The notes under the pieces are model-generated. The model did not search any database. It was not told the DNA's origin and saw nothing but the letters and a program-made list of their open reading frames with translations. Positions 35,393-43,918 of a stretch of 64,000 nucleotides of DNA are shown here, piece by piece. The stretch spans positions 1,054,001 to 1,118,000 of the forward strand of contig NZ_CP031396.1 of the NCBI RefSeq assembly GCF_003363755.1, read 5' to 3'. The stretch is from Pseudomonas protegens (GTDB lineage Bacteria; Pseudomonadota; Gammaproteobacteria; Pseudomonadales; Pseudomonadaceae). The stretch's first letter is position 1, and the number at the start of each line of letters is the position of its first letter. A program made the translations under genes and the position numbers.

Positions 35393-35425
35393 TTGTTGGG
35401 TGGCATGCCCAGGCCCCGGGAAAGA

Positions 35426-35947
35426 TCAGCAGTCCAACCACCAGTTCAACAGCGTCTCGTCCTCATCGTCGTCGAGGTTTTTATAGACATTGGCGTAGTA
35501 CCACTCGATCCCGGTTTGCTCGCGGAAGCGATCGAACACCGCATTGATACGGTCCATGCCATTGCTCGCAGGAACAGCGAATGACAGGTTCCCCTCGAAC
35601 AGCCCATCCAGGGTTCCGCCCAGCTCACCAGCGACCTCGTTTTCAAGCGCACTGATCACCGTCGGATCAATGTAATCGGCATAGATCTGAATGCAGAAAT
35701 TGCCGCCCCGCTTCAGCACTTGCGCCGGAGCATCGGGATTGCGGATGGAAACGATATCGCCCCGCGCCAGGTTCTGCGCCAGCCCCGGCGAGGACAGCAA
35801 CTCGTAGGTATGCTCATCGATCTGCCGCGCCAGCAACTCCTCGCGAACGGCGCCATCGTCATCGGCCATGTACACCTGAATCAGCACAGGGGATTGCTTG
35901 TCATCCATACGGGGCTCCACAACGTCCAGGTTCAACACCAGACTCAT
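35426..35947 (-). CDS. DUF4265-like acidic protein
   Basis: 173-residue acidic cytosolic protein resembling DUF4265: LLSSPGLAQNLARGDIVSIR followed by VLKRGGNFCIQIYADY are typical of that family. The C-terminal part (NGMDRINAVFDRFREQTGIE, WYYANVYKNLDDDEDETLLN) is conserved in appearance. No known catalytic residues. It often occurs as a stand-alone gene; role unknown. Confidence 0.65.
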   Translation of the reverse strand: MSLVLNLDVVEPRMDDKQSPVLIQVYMADDDGAVREELLARQIDEHTYELLSSPGLAQNLARGDIVSIRNPDAPAQVLKRGGNFCIQIYADYIDPTVISALENEVAGELGGTLDGLFEGNLSFAVPASNGMDRINAVFDRFREQTGIEWYYANVYKNLDDDEDETLLNWWLDC

Positions 35948-35994
35948 CTAATCCACCAGCCGCCACGTCCCCAAAGGGCGCAAACGAACGGGCC

Positions 35995-36681
35995 TCAAGG
36001 CAACGGCGCAAAGCTCCCACCGCCCTCATTCCACCGAAACCCCGGAAACGTGCAATCCTTGAAAGCAATCCGCAGTTGCTCCCCCTCACCCTGCAACTGC
36101 AAGATATCCACCCCCCGATTCGGACAGCCCGGTGCCGCGATCGCCAGGCTCACCAGCAACTTGCCGGTGGCCTTGTCCATCACCTCCAGCGTCGTGATCC
36201 GCTGATCATTGCCCGGCATCGGCACCTGGAAATACCAGCGTTTGGTGGAAGCACTCTGCAACAGCGTGGTGACCGGCTGCGGCCACGAGCGATCCGAATC
36301 CACCAGGCCCACCAGCTTCAGCGCAATGGGCAAGGTCTTGCCCGTGCGATAACTGGTCCAGGTGCCGCGCACCTGCTCCTGCTGACGGGAGTTCAGCAAG
36401 TCATTGAACTGCAGACGCGCCACCGGCAAGCCCTGCTCGTCCAGCTCATCCATGGCCAGCGTCTTGTTGCTGTAGCTGAAGGTCGGCTTGAGGCGGATCG
36501 GCGTGCGATAGCGCTGATAGGCATAGGTGCCCTGGTAGACCGCGTTCTGGCTGCCCAGGGTCAAGACAATCGCCTGCTTGCCCAAGGTCCCCTCATACAC
36601 CCCATGAGACGCCTGCGCCGGCAACAGCCACAGCGCCAACACCAGCACCACCAGCCCCCGAGCAAAATCAAACCCGCGCAT
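35995..36681 (-). CDS. Periplasmic protein of unknown function
   Basis: 228-residue protein with a signal peptide (FARGLVVLVLALWLLPAQAS). The mature start HGVYEGTLGKQAIVLTLGSQ resembles the mature start of the upstream product (TTYRGTLGDTPVELALTYDS), so the two are probably distant paralogues. The rest is beta-rich, with two Cys near the C-terminus (GCPNRGVD and KDCTFPGF) that could form a disulfide. Its ATG overlaps the stop codon of the upstream gene (TGATG), indicating coupled translation. Confidence 0.72.
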   Translation of the reverse strand: MRGFDFARGLVVLVLALWLLPAQASHGVYEGTLGKQAIVLTLGSQNAVYQGTYAYQRYRTPIRLKPTFSYSNKTLAMDELDEQGLPVARLQFNDLLNSRQQEQVRGTWTSYRTGKTLPIALKLVGLVDSDRSWPQPVTTLLQSASTKRWYFQVPMPGNDQRITTLEVMDKATGKLLVSLAIAAPGCPNRGVDILQLQGEGEQLRIAFKDCTFPGFRWNEGGGSFAPLP

Positions 36682-37649
36682 CAGAAACGCTCCTCGCCCG
36701 ACGATAGATATTCCAAACGCTCAGGGGTGATCACCCGGTAATAATCCCAACGCCGAGTGCGCTGGTCGTAATTGATAAAGTCCTGCTTGCTGAATTCCAT
36801 CTGCCCACTGGGGGAAAAGCGCAGATCACCGTCCGCCGCGAACTGCTCCAACTGCGGATGGCGCCGATAGGTCCGCAGATCCCGGTTGTACAGGTAATAC
36901 TGCGTGGGCGAGCACCACACCCGACCATCCGTCTCCCCCACGCGATAGCCCTGGACCTGAAAGTCCATCCGAGCCTCGTCATGAAAATGCCCGAAGGTCA
37001 GCGTCCTGGTGCCCACGGACGACAGACACCACTGCCCGCCAATCTCCTGCACCCGCTTACCGGTGGCCCGACTGATCACCCGGATGCTGTCCACCTGCGC
37101 CACCTCCTCCCCGGCCTTGCGCGCGGCATGCACACTGAAATAGAAATCCCGATCGAACACCGGCTGCAGCAACTCCCCCTCAAACGCCTCCCGCTGACTG
37201 CCGCCAAAACGCGTCACCCGCTGCAACTGCAACGGCTGCTGCGTGCCCGTGCGCAGATCCACCAGACTGCCCTGCAGCGCCTCTGCCCCCTCGGCGAACG
37301 GCTGCAACGACACCGCCGTCGCCGGCAGGGTCGGGTTGTCCATGATGTTGATCAACAGCGCGGAGCCGGGATGGAAAGGCGTGGACTCCAACGCCATGGG
37401 CAGGCGCTCGGACTCGGAGAACCAATAGCCGGACATACCGCCGCCGTATTGAGAGTCGTAGGTGAGCGCCAGTTCAACCGGGGTATCGCCTAGGGTGCCG
37501 CGGTAGGTGGTGGTGGGGTTGGCTTGGGCGGTGGGGGTGATGAGCCCGAGGCCGAGCAGGAGTGCTGTGGTCAGACGGAACAGGAGGTGTGGCAGGTGAC
37601 GCTGTTGGCCAGCCCTTGTTTGTGAACTGCTGCCAATGGGCTGGGTCAT
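36681..37649 (-). CDS. Exported beta-rich protein of unknown function
   Basis: 322-residue protein with signal peptide (HLLFRLTTALLLGLGLITPT ... AQANP). The mature N-terminus carries a GTLGDTPVELALTYDSQYGG motif like its neighbour's; the rest is beta-rich with Cys in GGQWCLSSVG and RVWCSPTQ. The start at 37649 (MTQPIGSSS) is chosen for signal-peptide length; the open frame continues to 37823 without family-like sequence. First gene of a two-gene operon, divergent from the small DUF gene. Confidence 0.7.
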   Translation of the reverse strand: MTQPIGSSSQTRAGQQRHLPHLLFRLTTALLLGLGLITPTAQANPTTTYRGTLGDTPVELALTYDSQYGGGMSGYWFSESERLPMALESTPFHPGSALLINIMDNPTLPATAVSLQPFAEGAEALQGSLVDLRTGTQQPLQLQRVTRFGGSQREAFEGELLQPVFDRDFYFSVHAARKAGEEVAQVDSIRVISRATGKRVQEIGGQWCLSSVGTRTLTFGHFHDEARMDFQVQGYRVGETDGRVWCSPTQYYLYNRDLRTYRRHPQLEQFAADGDLRFSPSGQMEFSKQDFINYDQRTRRWDYYRVITPERLEYLSSGEERF

Positions 37650-37960
37650 GCCTGCGTTCCTTGCGGTGGGGAAAAGGGGCGCAGGATAGCAAAATCGCTG
37701 GGAGACAGAAGGTATTGCTGATGCAGACCGCCTCCATTGCAGCGGATATGAAACCTTCAGGAAATTCAGCCTGTCCCTACCTGGAAGAGAGACCGTTCCT
37801 ACAGGGCTGCCATTGCCCATCATCTACCTCGCCCATATAGTTTTTCAGACCCTCGATTCTGGTCCGCGGCACTTCAGAGCTCCGTCGAAAGGAACAAACT
37901 ACACCCCGGTTGATTCGCAGCAACAGGTGGCGACTTTTCACTCTTGGAAGGAACGACACC
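37650..37960. other. Divergent intergenic region (311 nt)
   Basis: Lies between two divergent genes and should hold both promoters. A hairpin-prone stretch and GTTCCTACAGG (REP-like, near 37793-37805) are seen; no gene or recognised RNA. Confidence 0.4.
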
Positions 37961-38242
37961 ATGAGCAATATTGACCCATCCGAACGTTTTATCCCGCTCA
38001 CTCCAATTGCTAGCGATGGCCCAGTGTTGTTTATCGACAGCCAGGCGCCATTGGTGGATCTGCATGCGTGTGCGAGTGAGCGGTTAGTGACTGCGCTTGA
38101 TTATCTGAATCTGATGACCTGTGCCACGTTGAGAGACGCGAGCGACAAGGACATTGGTACTGTGACCAATACAGCCCGGTTATTACTTCAGGATGTACGG
38201 GATGTGTTGGCTGCGATTCAAACAAGGGCATTTAGCAAGTGA
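37961..38242 (+). CDS. Small DUF3077/DUF6124-like protein
   Basis: 93-residue protein (MSNIDPSERFIPLTPIASDG...). Helical C-terminal half with ASERLVTALDYLNLMTCATL and GTVTNTARLLLQDVRDVLAA resembles the small DUF3077/DUF6124 proteins abundant in pseudomonads, whose role is unknown. A strong GGAAGGAACG site precedes the start and a strong terminator follows. It marks the left border of the defence island. Confidence 0.75.
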   Translation: MSNIDPSERFIPLTPIASDGPVLFIDSQAPLVDLHACASERLVTALDYLNLMTCATLRDASDKDIGTVTNTARLLLQDVRDVLAAIQTRAFSK

Positions 38243-38257
38243 TTTAGGCGCCAAGGA

Positions 38258-38281
38258 AGCCGGCTACGAGCCGGCTTTTTA
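38258..38281 (+). terminator. Rho-independent terminator
   Basis: AGCCGGCT-ACG-AGCCGGCT followed by TTTT: a perfect 8-bp stem, 3-nt loop and U tract, 15 nt after the DUF gene. Confidence 0.95.
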
Positions 38282-38557
38282 ATGTCTCAAGCGTTTGTAA
38301 AAGAACGCCAGTATTGAAGGACATAGTTCCCCTCCTTACTTGGGCCCATATCCAAACTAGCAGCACTTTTCAGCATGCATATCGTTGCTGGCGGCATGTT
38401 CGTGTGCGGCCTCATATTTTATCAACGGGAATAGAACCCACACCGGAGCACTAGCTCCTGTCCCTACCCATTACCGCCATTTCTACATGGGCCGCTACAG
38501 ATAGGCTGTTCGACAGGTTAGACTTGCCGCTTTGCCTATACCCCAAGGAATTCTCGC
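38282..38557. other. hsdM upstream region
   Basis: About 276 nt without a gene between the terminator and hsdM, more AT-rich than the flanks in its first half. It must contain the R-M operon promoter; no clear operator or att-like repeat was found. Confidence 0.4.
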
Positions 38558-40534
38558 GTGAACACGGAAAATCATTCCCAGACGGCCGCCTTTCTCTGGT
38601 CGATTGCCGACCTGCTGCGTGGTGATTTCAAGCAATCCCAGTACGGCCGCATTATCCTGCCATTTACCCTGCTGCGGCGGATGGAGTGCGTGCTCGCACC
38701 GACTAAGGCCGAAGTAATCAAACAGACCTTCGCTCAGGAAGGCCGCCCAGATACCGTACGCGAGATAATTCTGCTGCGAACAGCGGATCAACAATTTTTC
38801 AATGCTTCGCCACTGACCCTGGAAACCCTGTCGGATACCCAGACCGCCGCTGACCTGATGAGTTATGTGCAAGCCTTCAGCAAAGACGCCCGCGAGATCT
38901 TCGAACACTTCCACTTCGAAGACTTCGTTCAGCAACTGGCCAGCGCCAACCTGCTCTATCAAGTGGTGCAACGCTTTGCAGCCACCGACCTGAGCCCCGA
39001 GCGCATCAGCAACTTTGGCATGGGCATCATCTTCGAAGAGCTGATCCGCAAGTTTGCTGAAAGCTCCAACGAAACCGCAGGTGAACACTTTACCCCACGG
39101 GATATCGTGCACCTCACCACCTCACTGGTGATCACCAATCAAGACCACAAGCTGGCACCCAATAGCATCGTCACCATCTACGACCCAACCGCAGGTACAG
39201 GCGGTTTTCTGTCTGAGGGTGATGAATACATTCAGTCCATCAGCGAGAAGGTCAGCGTCTCTCTGCACGGCCAAGAGCTGAACCCCGAGTCCTACGCCAT
39301 CTGCAAAGCGGACATGCTAATCAAGGGCCAGGACGTGGCCAGCATCAAGCTCGGCAACACCCTGTCCAACGACCAACTGGCCGACAAGCGCTTCGACTTC
39401 ATGCTCAGCAACCCGCCGTTCGGCGTGGAATGGAAGAAGGTGCAGAAGCAGATCACCGACGAGCACAACCACAAAGGCTTCGACGGTCGTTTTGGCCCGG
39501 GCCTGCCACGGGTGTCCGACGGTTCGCTACTGTTCCTCCTACATCTGGTCAGCAAAATGCGTGACCCACGCGACGGTGGCTCGCGCATCGGCATCATCCT
39601 CAACGGCTCGCCGCTGTTTACCGGTGGCGCGGGCTCGGGTGAGTCGGAGATTCGCCGCTACCTGCTGCAAAACGATCTGGTCGAAGCCATCGTCGCGCTG
39701 CCAACGGACATGTTCTACAACACCGGCATTGCCACCTATGTGTGGATACTCAGCAACCACAAGGCTGCTGCGCGCCAGGGCAAGGTGCAGTTGATCGACG
39801 GCAGCCAGCACTACGCCAAAATGCGCAAGTCGCTGGGCAGCAAGCGTCAGTACATCACCGAAGAACAAATCAGCGAACTGGTGCGCCTGTATGGCAGCTT
39901 CGAGCAAACCGCGCAGAGCAAGATCTTCCCCATCGAGGCCTTCGGCTATCGACGCATTACCGTCGAACGGCCGTTGCGTCTGAACTTCCAGACCAGCGCC
40001 GAGCGCGTCGCCAAAGTGCTGGAAGAAAAAGCTATCCAGAAACTCGACAGCACCGCGCAGCAACAACTGATGACAACCCTGCAATCCATGGACGCTAGTC
40101 AACTGCACCGCAACCGCGAGCAGTTCAGCAAGCTACTGAAAAAAGCCCTGGCCGCGCACAGTGTCAGCCTCAGCACGCCAGAGCTAAAAGCGCTGCTCAA
40201 TGCCTTGAGCGAACGTGACCCCAAGGCGGATATCTGCACCAGCAAAGACCAGCCAGAGGCGGACGCAGGACTGCGTGACAACGAAAACGTACCGCTGGGT
40301 GAGTCGGTGTATGACTACTTCCAGCGGGAAGTTTTTCCTCATGTGCCGGATGCCTGGATCGACGAAAGTAAGACTGATGCACAGGACGGCGAGGTAGGCA
40401 TTGTTGGCTTTGAGATTCCATTTAACCGCCACTTCTATGTGTTCCAGCCGCCGCGTCCATTGGCCGAGATCGACCGCGACCTAAAGACCTGCACCGACCG
40501 CATCAAGCAGATGATTGAGGGGCTGTCGGCATGA
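38558..40534 (+). CDS. hsdM: Type I restriction-modification methyltransferase subunit HsdM
   Basis: 658-residue adenine-N6 methyltransferase subunit. N-terminal HsdM_N helical domain (SQTAAFLWSIADLLRGDFKQ), SAM-binding motif I DPTAGTGGFL (about residue 210) and catalytic motif IV SNPPFG (about residue 285) are intact. A long C-terminal extension contains YDYFQREVFPHVPDAW, common in the larger HsdM group. GTG start at 38558 with AAGGA 8 nt before it. hsdS overlaps the stop (ATGA). It should modify DNA with HsdS even without HsdR. Confidence 0.93.
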   Translation: MNTENHSQTAAFLWSIADLLRGDFKQSQYGRIILPFTLLRRMECVLAPTKAEVIKQTFAQEGRPDTVREIILLRTADQQFFNASPLTLETLSDTQTAADLMSYVQAFSKDAREIFEHFHFEDFVQQLASANLLYQVVQRFAATDLSPERISNFGMGIIFEELIRKFAESSNETAGEHFTPRDIVHLTTSLVITNQDHKLAPNSIVTIYDPTAGTGGFLSEGDEYIQSISEKVSVSLHGQELNPESYAICKADMLIKGQDVASIKLGNTLSNDQLADKRFDFMLSNPPFGVEWKKVQKQITDEHNHKGFDGRFGPGLPRVSDGSLLFLLHLVSKMRDPRDGGSRIGIILNGSPLFTGGAGSGESEIRRYLLQNDLVEAIVALPTDMFYNTGIATYVWILSNHKAAARQGKVQLIDGSQHYAKMRKSLGSKRQYITEEQISELVRLYGSFEQTAQSKIFPIEAFGYRRITVERPLRLNFQTSAERVAKVLEEKAIQKLDSTAQQQLMTTLQSMDASQLHRNREQFSKLLKKALAAHSVSLSTPELKALLNALSERDPKADICTSKDQPEADAGLRDNENVPLGESVYDYFQREVFPHVPDAWIDESKTDAQDGEVGIVGFEIPFNRHFYVFQPPRPLAEIDRDLKTCTDRIKQMIEGLSA

Positions 40535-41877
40535 CGTTTCCAAGTTATCCGGATTACAAGAGCTCCGGACAGGATTGGATCGGTGAGATGCCAGGGCATT
40601 GGCATATCTATCGCAGCAAGAATGTTTTCTCGGAGAGAAACATTAAGGCTGTTGAGAGTGATGAGCAGCTGACCGCTTCGCAAAAGTATGGAGTTATCCC
40701 ACAAAAGCTATTTTGCCAGCTGGAAGACCAGAAGGTGATGCAGGTTATCTTGGGTCGGGATATTTTAAAGAAGGCTGAGGTTAACGACTTTGTCATTAGT
40801 ATGCGCAGCTTTCAAGGCGGCCTGGAATTTTGCTCTTATAGTGGAGCAGTAAGCTCTGCATATGTTCCGCTCTATGCTAATAGAGAACTCGACGATAGAT
40901 TTTTTAAGCATCTCTTTAAATCTGCACCGTTCATATCTGCCCTGCAAAATACAAGCAATCTTGTTCGTGATGGACAAGCCCTTAGATATAACAACTTTGT
41001 TCAGCTATCCCTTCCTTTTCCTTCGATTAATGAACAGAGAACGATTGGTGCTTTCCTCGACCACGAAACCGCCCGCATCGACGCGCTGATCGAAGAGCAG
41101 CAGCGCCTGATCGAACTGCTCAAGGAAAAGCGCCAGGCTGTCATCTCCCATGCAGTCACAAAAGGCCTCGACCCCACGGCTCCGATGAAAGACTCCGGCG
41201 TGGAGTGGCTAGGTGAGGTGCCGGCACACTGGGTGGTAAGCAAGTTTGGGTATATATCTTCTGTTGTCAGAGGAGGCTCACCACGACCAGCCGGTGATCC
41301 AGAACTGTTCAATGGTGATTATTCTCCTTGGGTAACAGTTGCAGAAATAACGAAAGACGATGAGATTTATCTGCATGAAACAGAGACGTTTCTTACAAAG
41401 AAAGGCAGCGATCAATGCCGGGTTTTTTCTAAGGGCACTTTGCTGCTTTCAAATAGCGGAGCGACCTTGGGCGTTCCGAAAATATTGATGATCGACGCAA
41501 ATGCCAATGACGGAGTTGTTGGCTTCGAAAATATTTCCTTGGATAAAGAGTATTCATATCTCTATCTTGCAACCCTGACTGAGGGGCTAAGAGATAGGGC
41601 TGCTGGCTCGGGCCAGCCGAACTTGAACACTGACATCGTCAAATCAATTGATATACCTATTCCTCCAAGCAACGAGGTGGCTGAGATTGTCGCCGCAGTA
41701 AAAAAGCTAAGAGCACAGTTTGATTTCTTGAGCAAAGAAGCTGTAAAGGGTATTAGGCTGCTTCAAGAACGCCGCTCCGCCCTAATCTCCGCCGCCGTTA
41801 CCGGCAAAATCGACGTACGCGGCTGGCAGCCCCCAGCCAGTGCACCATCCCCTGAATTAGCACAAGAGGCCGTGTAA
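40531..41877 (+). CDS. hsdS: Type I specificity subunit HsdS
   Basis: 448-residue specificity subunit with two target-recognition domains (about residues 1-175 and 215-390), each followed by a conserved helical spacer: RTIGAFLDHETARIDALIEE with RQAVISHAVTKGLDPTAPMK, and LLQERRSALISAAVTGKIDV. The stretches encoding the recognition domains (about 40610-41040 and 41230-41750) are visibly AT-richer than the conserved spacers, as expected if target domains are exchanged between strains. Overlaps hsdM by 4 nt and hsdR by 1 nt. Confidence 0.92.
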   Translation: MTFPSYPDYKSSGQDWIGEMPGHWHIYRSKNVFSERNIKAVESDEQLTASQKYGVIPQKLFCQLEDQKVMQVILGRDILKKAEVNDFVISMRSFQGGLEFCSYSGAVSSAYVPLYANRELDDRFFKHLFKSAPFISALQNTSNLVRDGQALRYNNFVQLSLPFPSINEQRTIGAFLDHETARIDALIEEQQRLIELLKEKRQAVISHAVTKGLDPTAPMKDSGVEWLGEVPAHWVVSKFGYISSVVRGGSPRPAGDPELFNGDYSPWVTVAEITKDDEIYLHETETFLTKKGSDQCRVFSKGTLLLSNSGATLGVPKILMIDANANDGVVGFENISLDKEYSYLYLATLTEGLRDRAAGSGQPNLNTDIVKSIDIPIPPSNEVAEIVAAVKKLRAQFDFLSKEAVKGIRLLQERRSALISAAVTGKIDVRGWQPPASAPSPELAQEAV

Positions 41878-43103
41878 TGGCGGACAGCAAGGAAGCTCAG
41901 TTTCAGCAGGACATTATCGAGGCCCTATCCGCCCAAGGCTGGTTAGTCGGTACAGCCAGTGGCTACGACCGTCGCACGGCGTTGTACACCGAAGATGTGC
42001 TGGGCTACTTCAAGGACGCCTGGCCGGAGCGTTGGGATAAGTTCGCCAAGGCCAACCCCAATGCCCCTGAAGATGTACTGATCCAGAAACTGGTGCGCGA
42101 GCTGGAACAGAGCGGCACCTTGGATGTGTTGCGTCATGGCTTCAAGTTACCTGCAGTAAAAGTGGAGCTGTGCAGCTTCCAGCCCGACCACGGCATGAAC
42201 CCGGACACGCTCAAGCGCTACCAGTGCAACCGCCTGCGGGTGGTGCCAGAGGTGTCTTACTCGCCGCACGCCCGCGAAGCGGGTGGTAGTGGGCAAAGCT
42301 ACAACCCTCGGCTGGACTTGGTGCTGTTTGTTAACGGCATCCCTACCGCCACGCTGGAGCTGAAAAGCGAATTCAAGCAGTCGGTGGAAAACGCCAAGCG
42401 CCAGTACCGTGACGACCGCCCGGTAAAAGACCCGCTAACCCGCAAGCCCGAGCCACTGCTGACCTTCAAGCGTGGCGCGCTGGTGCACTTTGCCGTGGGC
42501 CAGAACGAAGTGGCGATGACCACAAAGTTGGCGGGTAAGGACACCTTCTTCCTGCCCTTTAACCTGGGTACTGAGGAAGGCGGCGCCGGCAACCCAATGC
42601 CTGCCGACGACAGCCAATACGCCACCAGCTACCTCTGGCAACGGCTGCTACAGCCCGATGCCTGGCTCAAGGTGCTGGGGCGCTTTCTGCACCTGGACAA
42701 AAAAACCAGCGAAGGCTTCGACGGCACGCTGGTCACCAAGGAAACGATGATCTTCCCGCGTTACCACCAATGGGAAGTGGTCAACAAGCTGGTCAACACC
42801 ACCCGCACCGAAGGGCCAGGCAAGCGTTACTTGATCCAGCACAGCGCCGGCTCGGGCATCACCCAACGCCTGTTGCACCAAGATGACTTAATGGCTCAAG
42901 TCAACAGCCACTCGGTGGACCAGGTGATGCACGGCCTGCTGCCAAAACGCGTGGTGGACACCGTACTCGACGCCATGACTGACAACGAGAAACTGTCGTT
43001 GGAAGTACTGGATAACGAAACCAAGAGCCGAGCCTTTGCGCTGGTGATTCTGAAAATGCTCAAGGCAGCGGCAGGTCTCGCTGAGAGCAATCAACTGGGT
43101 TAA
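41877..43103 (+). CDS. hsdR: HsdR remnant: nuclease domain joined to C-terminus, helicase motor deleted in frame
   Basis: 408 residues instead of the ~900-1100 usual for HsdR. The N-terminal HsdR_N nuclease domain is intact (Asp147 in YNPRLDLVLF, Glu161 and Lys163 in TATLELKSEF). The frame then reaches the beginning of Walker A, YLIQHSAGSG, and at residue 327/328 (about nt 42857) jumps to ITQRLLHQDDLMAQVNSHSV ... LVILKMLKAA, which reads like the extreme C-terminus of HsdR. The Walker A Lys and all later helicase motifs are absent, yet the frame is kept. ATP-driven translocation and restriction should be lost. Confidence 0.85.
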   Translation: MADSKEAQFQQDIIEALSAQGWLVGTASGYDRRTALYTEDVLGYFKDAWPERWDKFAKANPNAPEDVLIQKLVRELEQSGTLDVLRHGFKLPAVKVELCSFQPDHGMNPDTLKRYQCNRLRVVPEVSYSPHAREAGGSGQSYNPRLDLVLFVNGIPTATLELKSEFKQSVENAKRQYRDDRPVKDPLTRKPEPLLTFKRGALVHFAVGQNEVAMTTKLAGKDTFFLPFNLGTEEGGAGNPMPADDSQYATSYLWQRLLQPDAWLKVLGRFLHLDKKTSEGFDGTLVTKETMIFPRYHQWEVVNKLVNTTRTEGPGKRYLIQHSAGSGITQRLLHQDDLMAQVNSHSVDQVMHGLLPKRVVDTVLDAMTDNEKLSLEVLDNETKSRAFALVILKMLKAAAGLAESNQLG

Positions 43104-43112
43104 GGAGTGACC

Positions 43113-43622
43113 ATGGCAATTCCGGACTTTCAAAGCGTCATGCGGCCGGTGCTGACCACCGTGCAGAACGGCGCGCCGCTGCCACTCAGAGAACTGCGCG
43201 AGCGCATTGCCGATCAGTTCCAACTGACCGAGGAGGAGCGCAAAGAATACCTGCCCTCTGGGAATCAGACGGTAATCAATAACCGCGTAGGCTGGGCTCG
43301 AACTTATCTCAACAAAGCAGGGCTGCTGACCATTCCCGCCAAAGGTATGGTGCAAATCACCCCGCGTGGCCTCGACGCCTTGGCCAATGGACCCGCGCGC
43401 ATTACCGTGAGCTGGCTGAAACAATTCCCCGAGTTCGCTGACTTCCATGCCGCCAAGCCACAAACGACGGACATCCCCGCTGCGCTGGATATCGCCCCAT
43501 CAGAAACCACTCCCGACGAGCAACTGGCCGAGGCCCATCAGGCACTGGTGCAATCACTGGTGAGCGTGAAGCAGGTGTACGAGGTCAAGCAGCTCGACAG
43601 TGATTATTTTGCGGAGGAGTGA
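43113..43622 (+). CDS. mrr: Mrr remnant: winged-helix domain joined to C-terminal tail, catalytic domain deleted
   Basis: 169 residues instead of about 300. The N-terminal Mrr_N winged-helix domain is present (PLPLRELRERIADQFQLTEE, NRVGWARTYLNKAGLLTIPA, MVQITPRGLDAL). After TPDEQLAEAHQALVQSL the protein passes at residue 149/150 (about nt 43559) to VSVKQVYEVKQLDSDYFAEE, which resembles the end of full-length Mrr. The whole catalytic domain with its D-x(n)-QAK motif is missing. Start 43113 has TAAGGAG 5 nt before it and lies 9 nt after hsdR. Confidence 0.78.
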   Translation: MAIPDFQSVMRPVLTTVQNGAPLPLRELRERIADQFQLTEEERKEYLPSGNQTVINNRVGWARTYLNKAGLLTIPAKGMVQITPRGLDALANGPARITVSWLKQFPEFADFHAAKPQTTDIPAALDIAPSETTPDEQLAEAHQALVQSLVSVKQVYEVKQLDSDYFAEE

Positions 43623-43918
43623 GTTACGACGGGACAACAGGCTCCACTCAATTGGTCCAAGTTTGCAAAAATCACTGCAGGTGCATTTCTTCGGTTTCCA
43701 TAGCCTATGGTCGATGCTGAGGGCGCGAATTCGCTTGAGGCGTACAGCCGTGAAGGTCTCATAGAGCCTTTTCCCCATATGATCGTGGATTAACTTGCGC
43801 AGCCGAATTGGATTGCGAGCGGTTGGCGGTGAAGCCGATTTCTTTTGTCTTGAAAAGAGCCCAGCCGCCAGGTGTCTGAATATTGTCTACTCTAGAGGCC
43901 TCATTATTGAGACGCCCC
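43623..43918. other. Gap between mrr remnant and XRE gene
   Basis: About 296 nt without a convincing gene. Short frames on the minus strand (43554-43778) are not protein-like. The XRE transcript must end here; no strong hairpin was seen. Confidence 0.4.

Larger units (their letters stand above)
34738..35425. other. Gene-poor 0.7-kb stretch with hairpins, REP and a degenerate frame
   Basis: After the receptor gene come GGCCCC-TAC-GGGGCC (34745-34759) and CAACGCCC / GGGCGTTG (34784-34809), which may terminate transcription, with a REP fragment between. On the minus strand a frame at about 34750-35090 reads GGLEALIALLFCGITISVTL... and MRLFQEDLLKAVADMSAGKA..., part protein-like and part repeat-derived, lacking a good start: probably a gene remnant. 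A REP, a long inverted repeat and short direct repeats follow (listed separately). Confidence 0.5.

Noticed and set aside
43554..43778. Possible IS or transposase fragment at the right end of the mrr remnant
   Set aside because: No terminal inverted repeats, target duplication or transposase motif (DDE) could be found.
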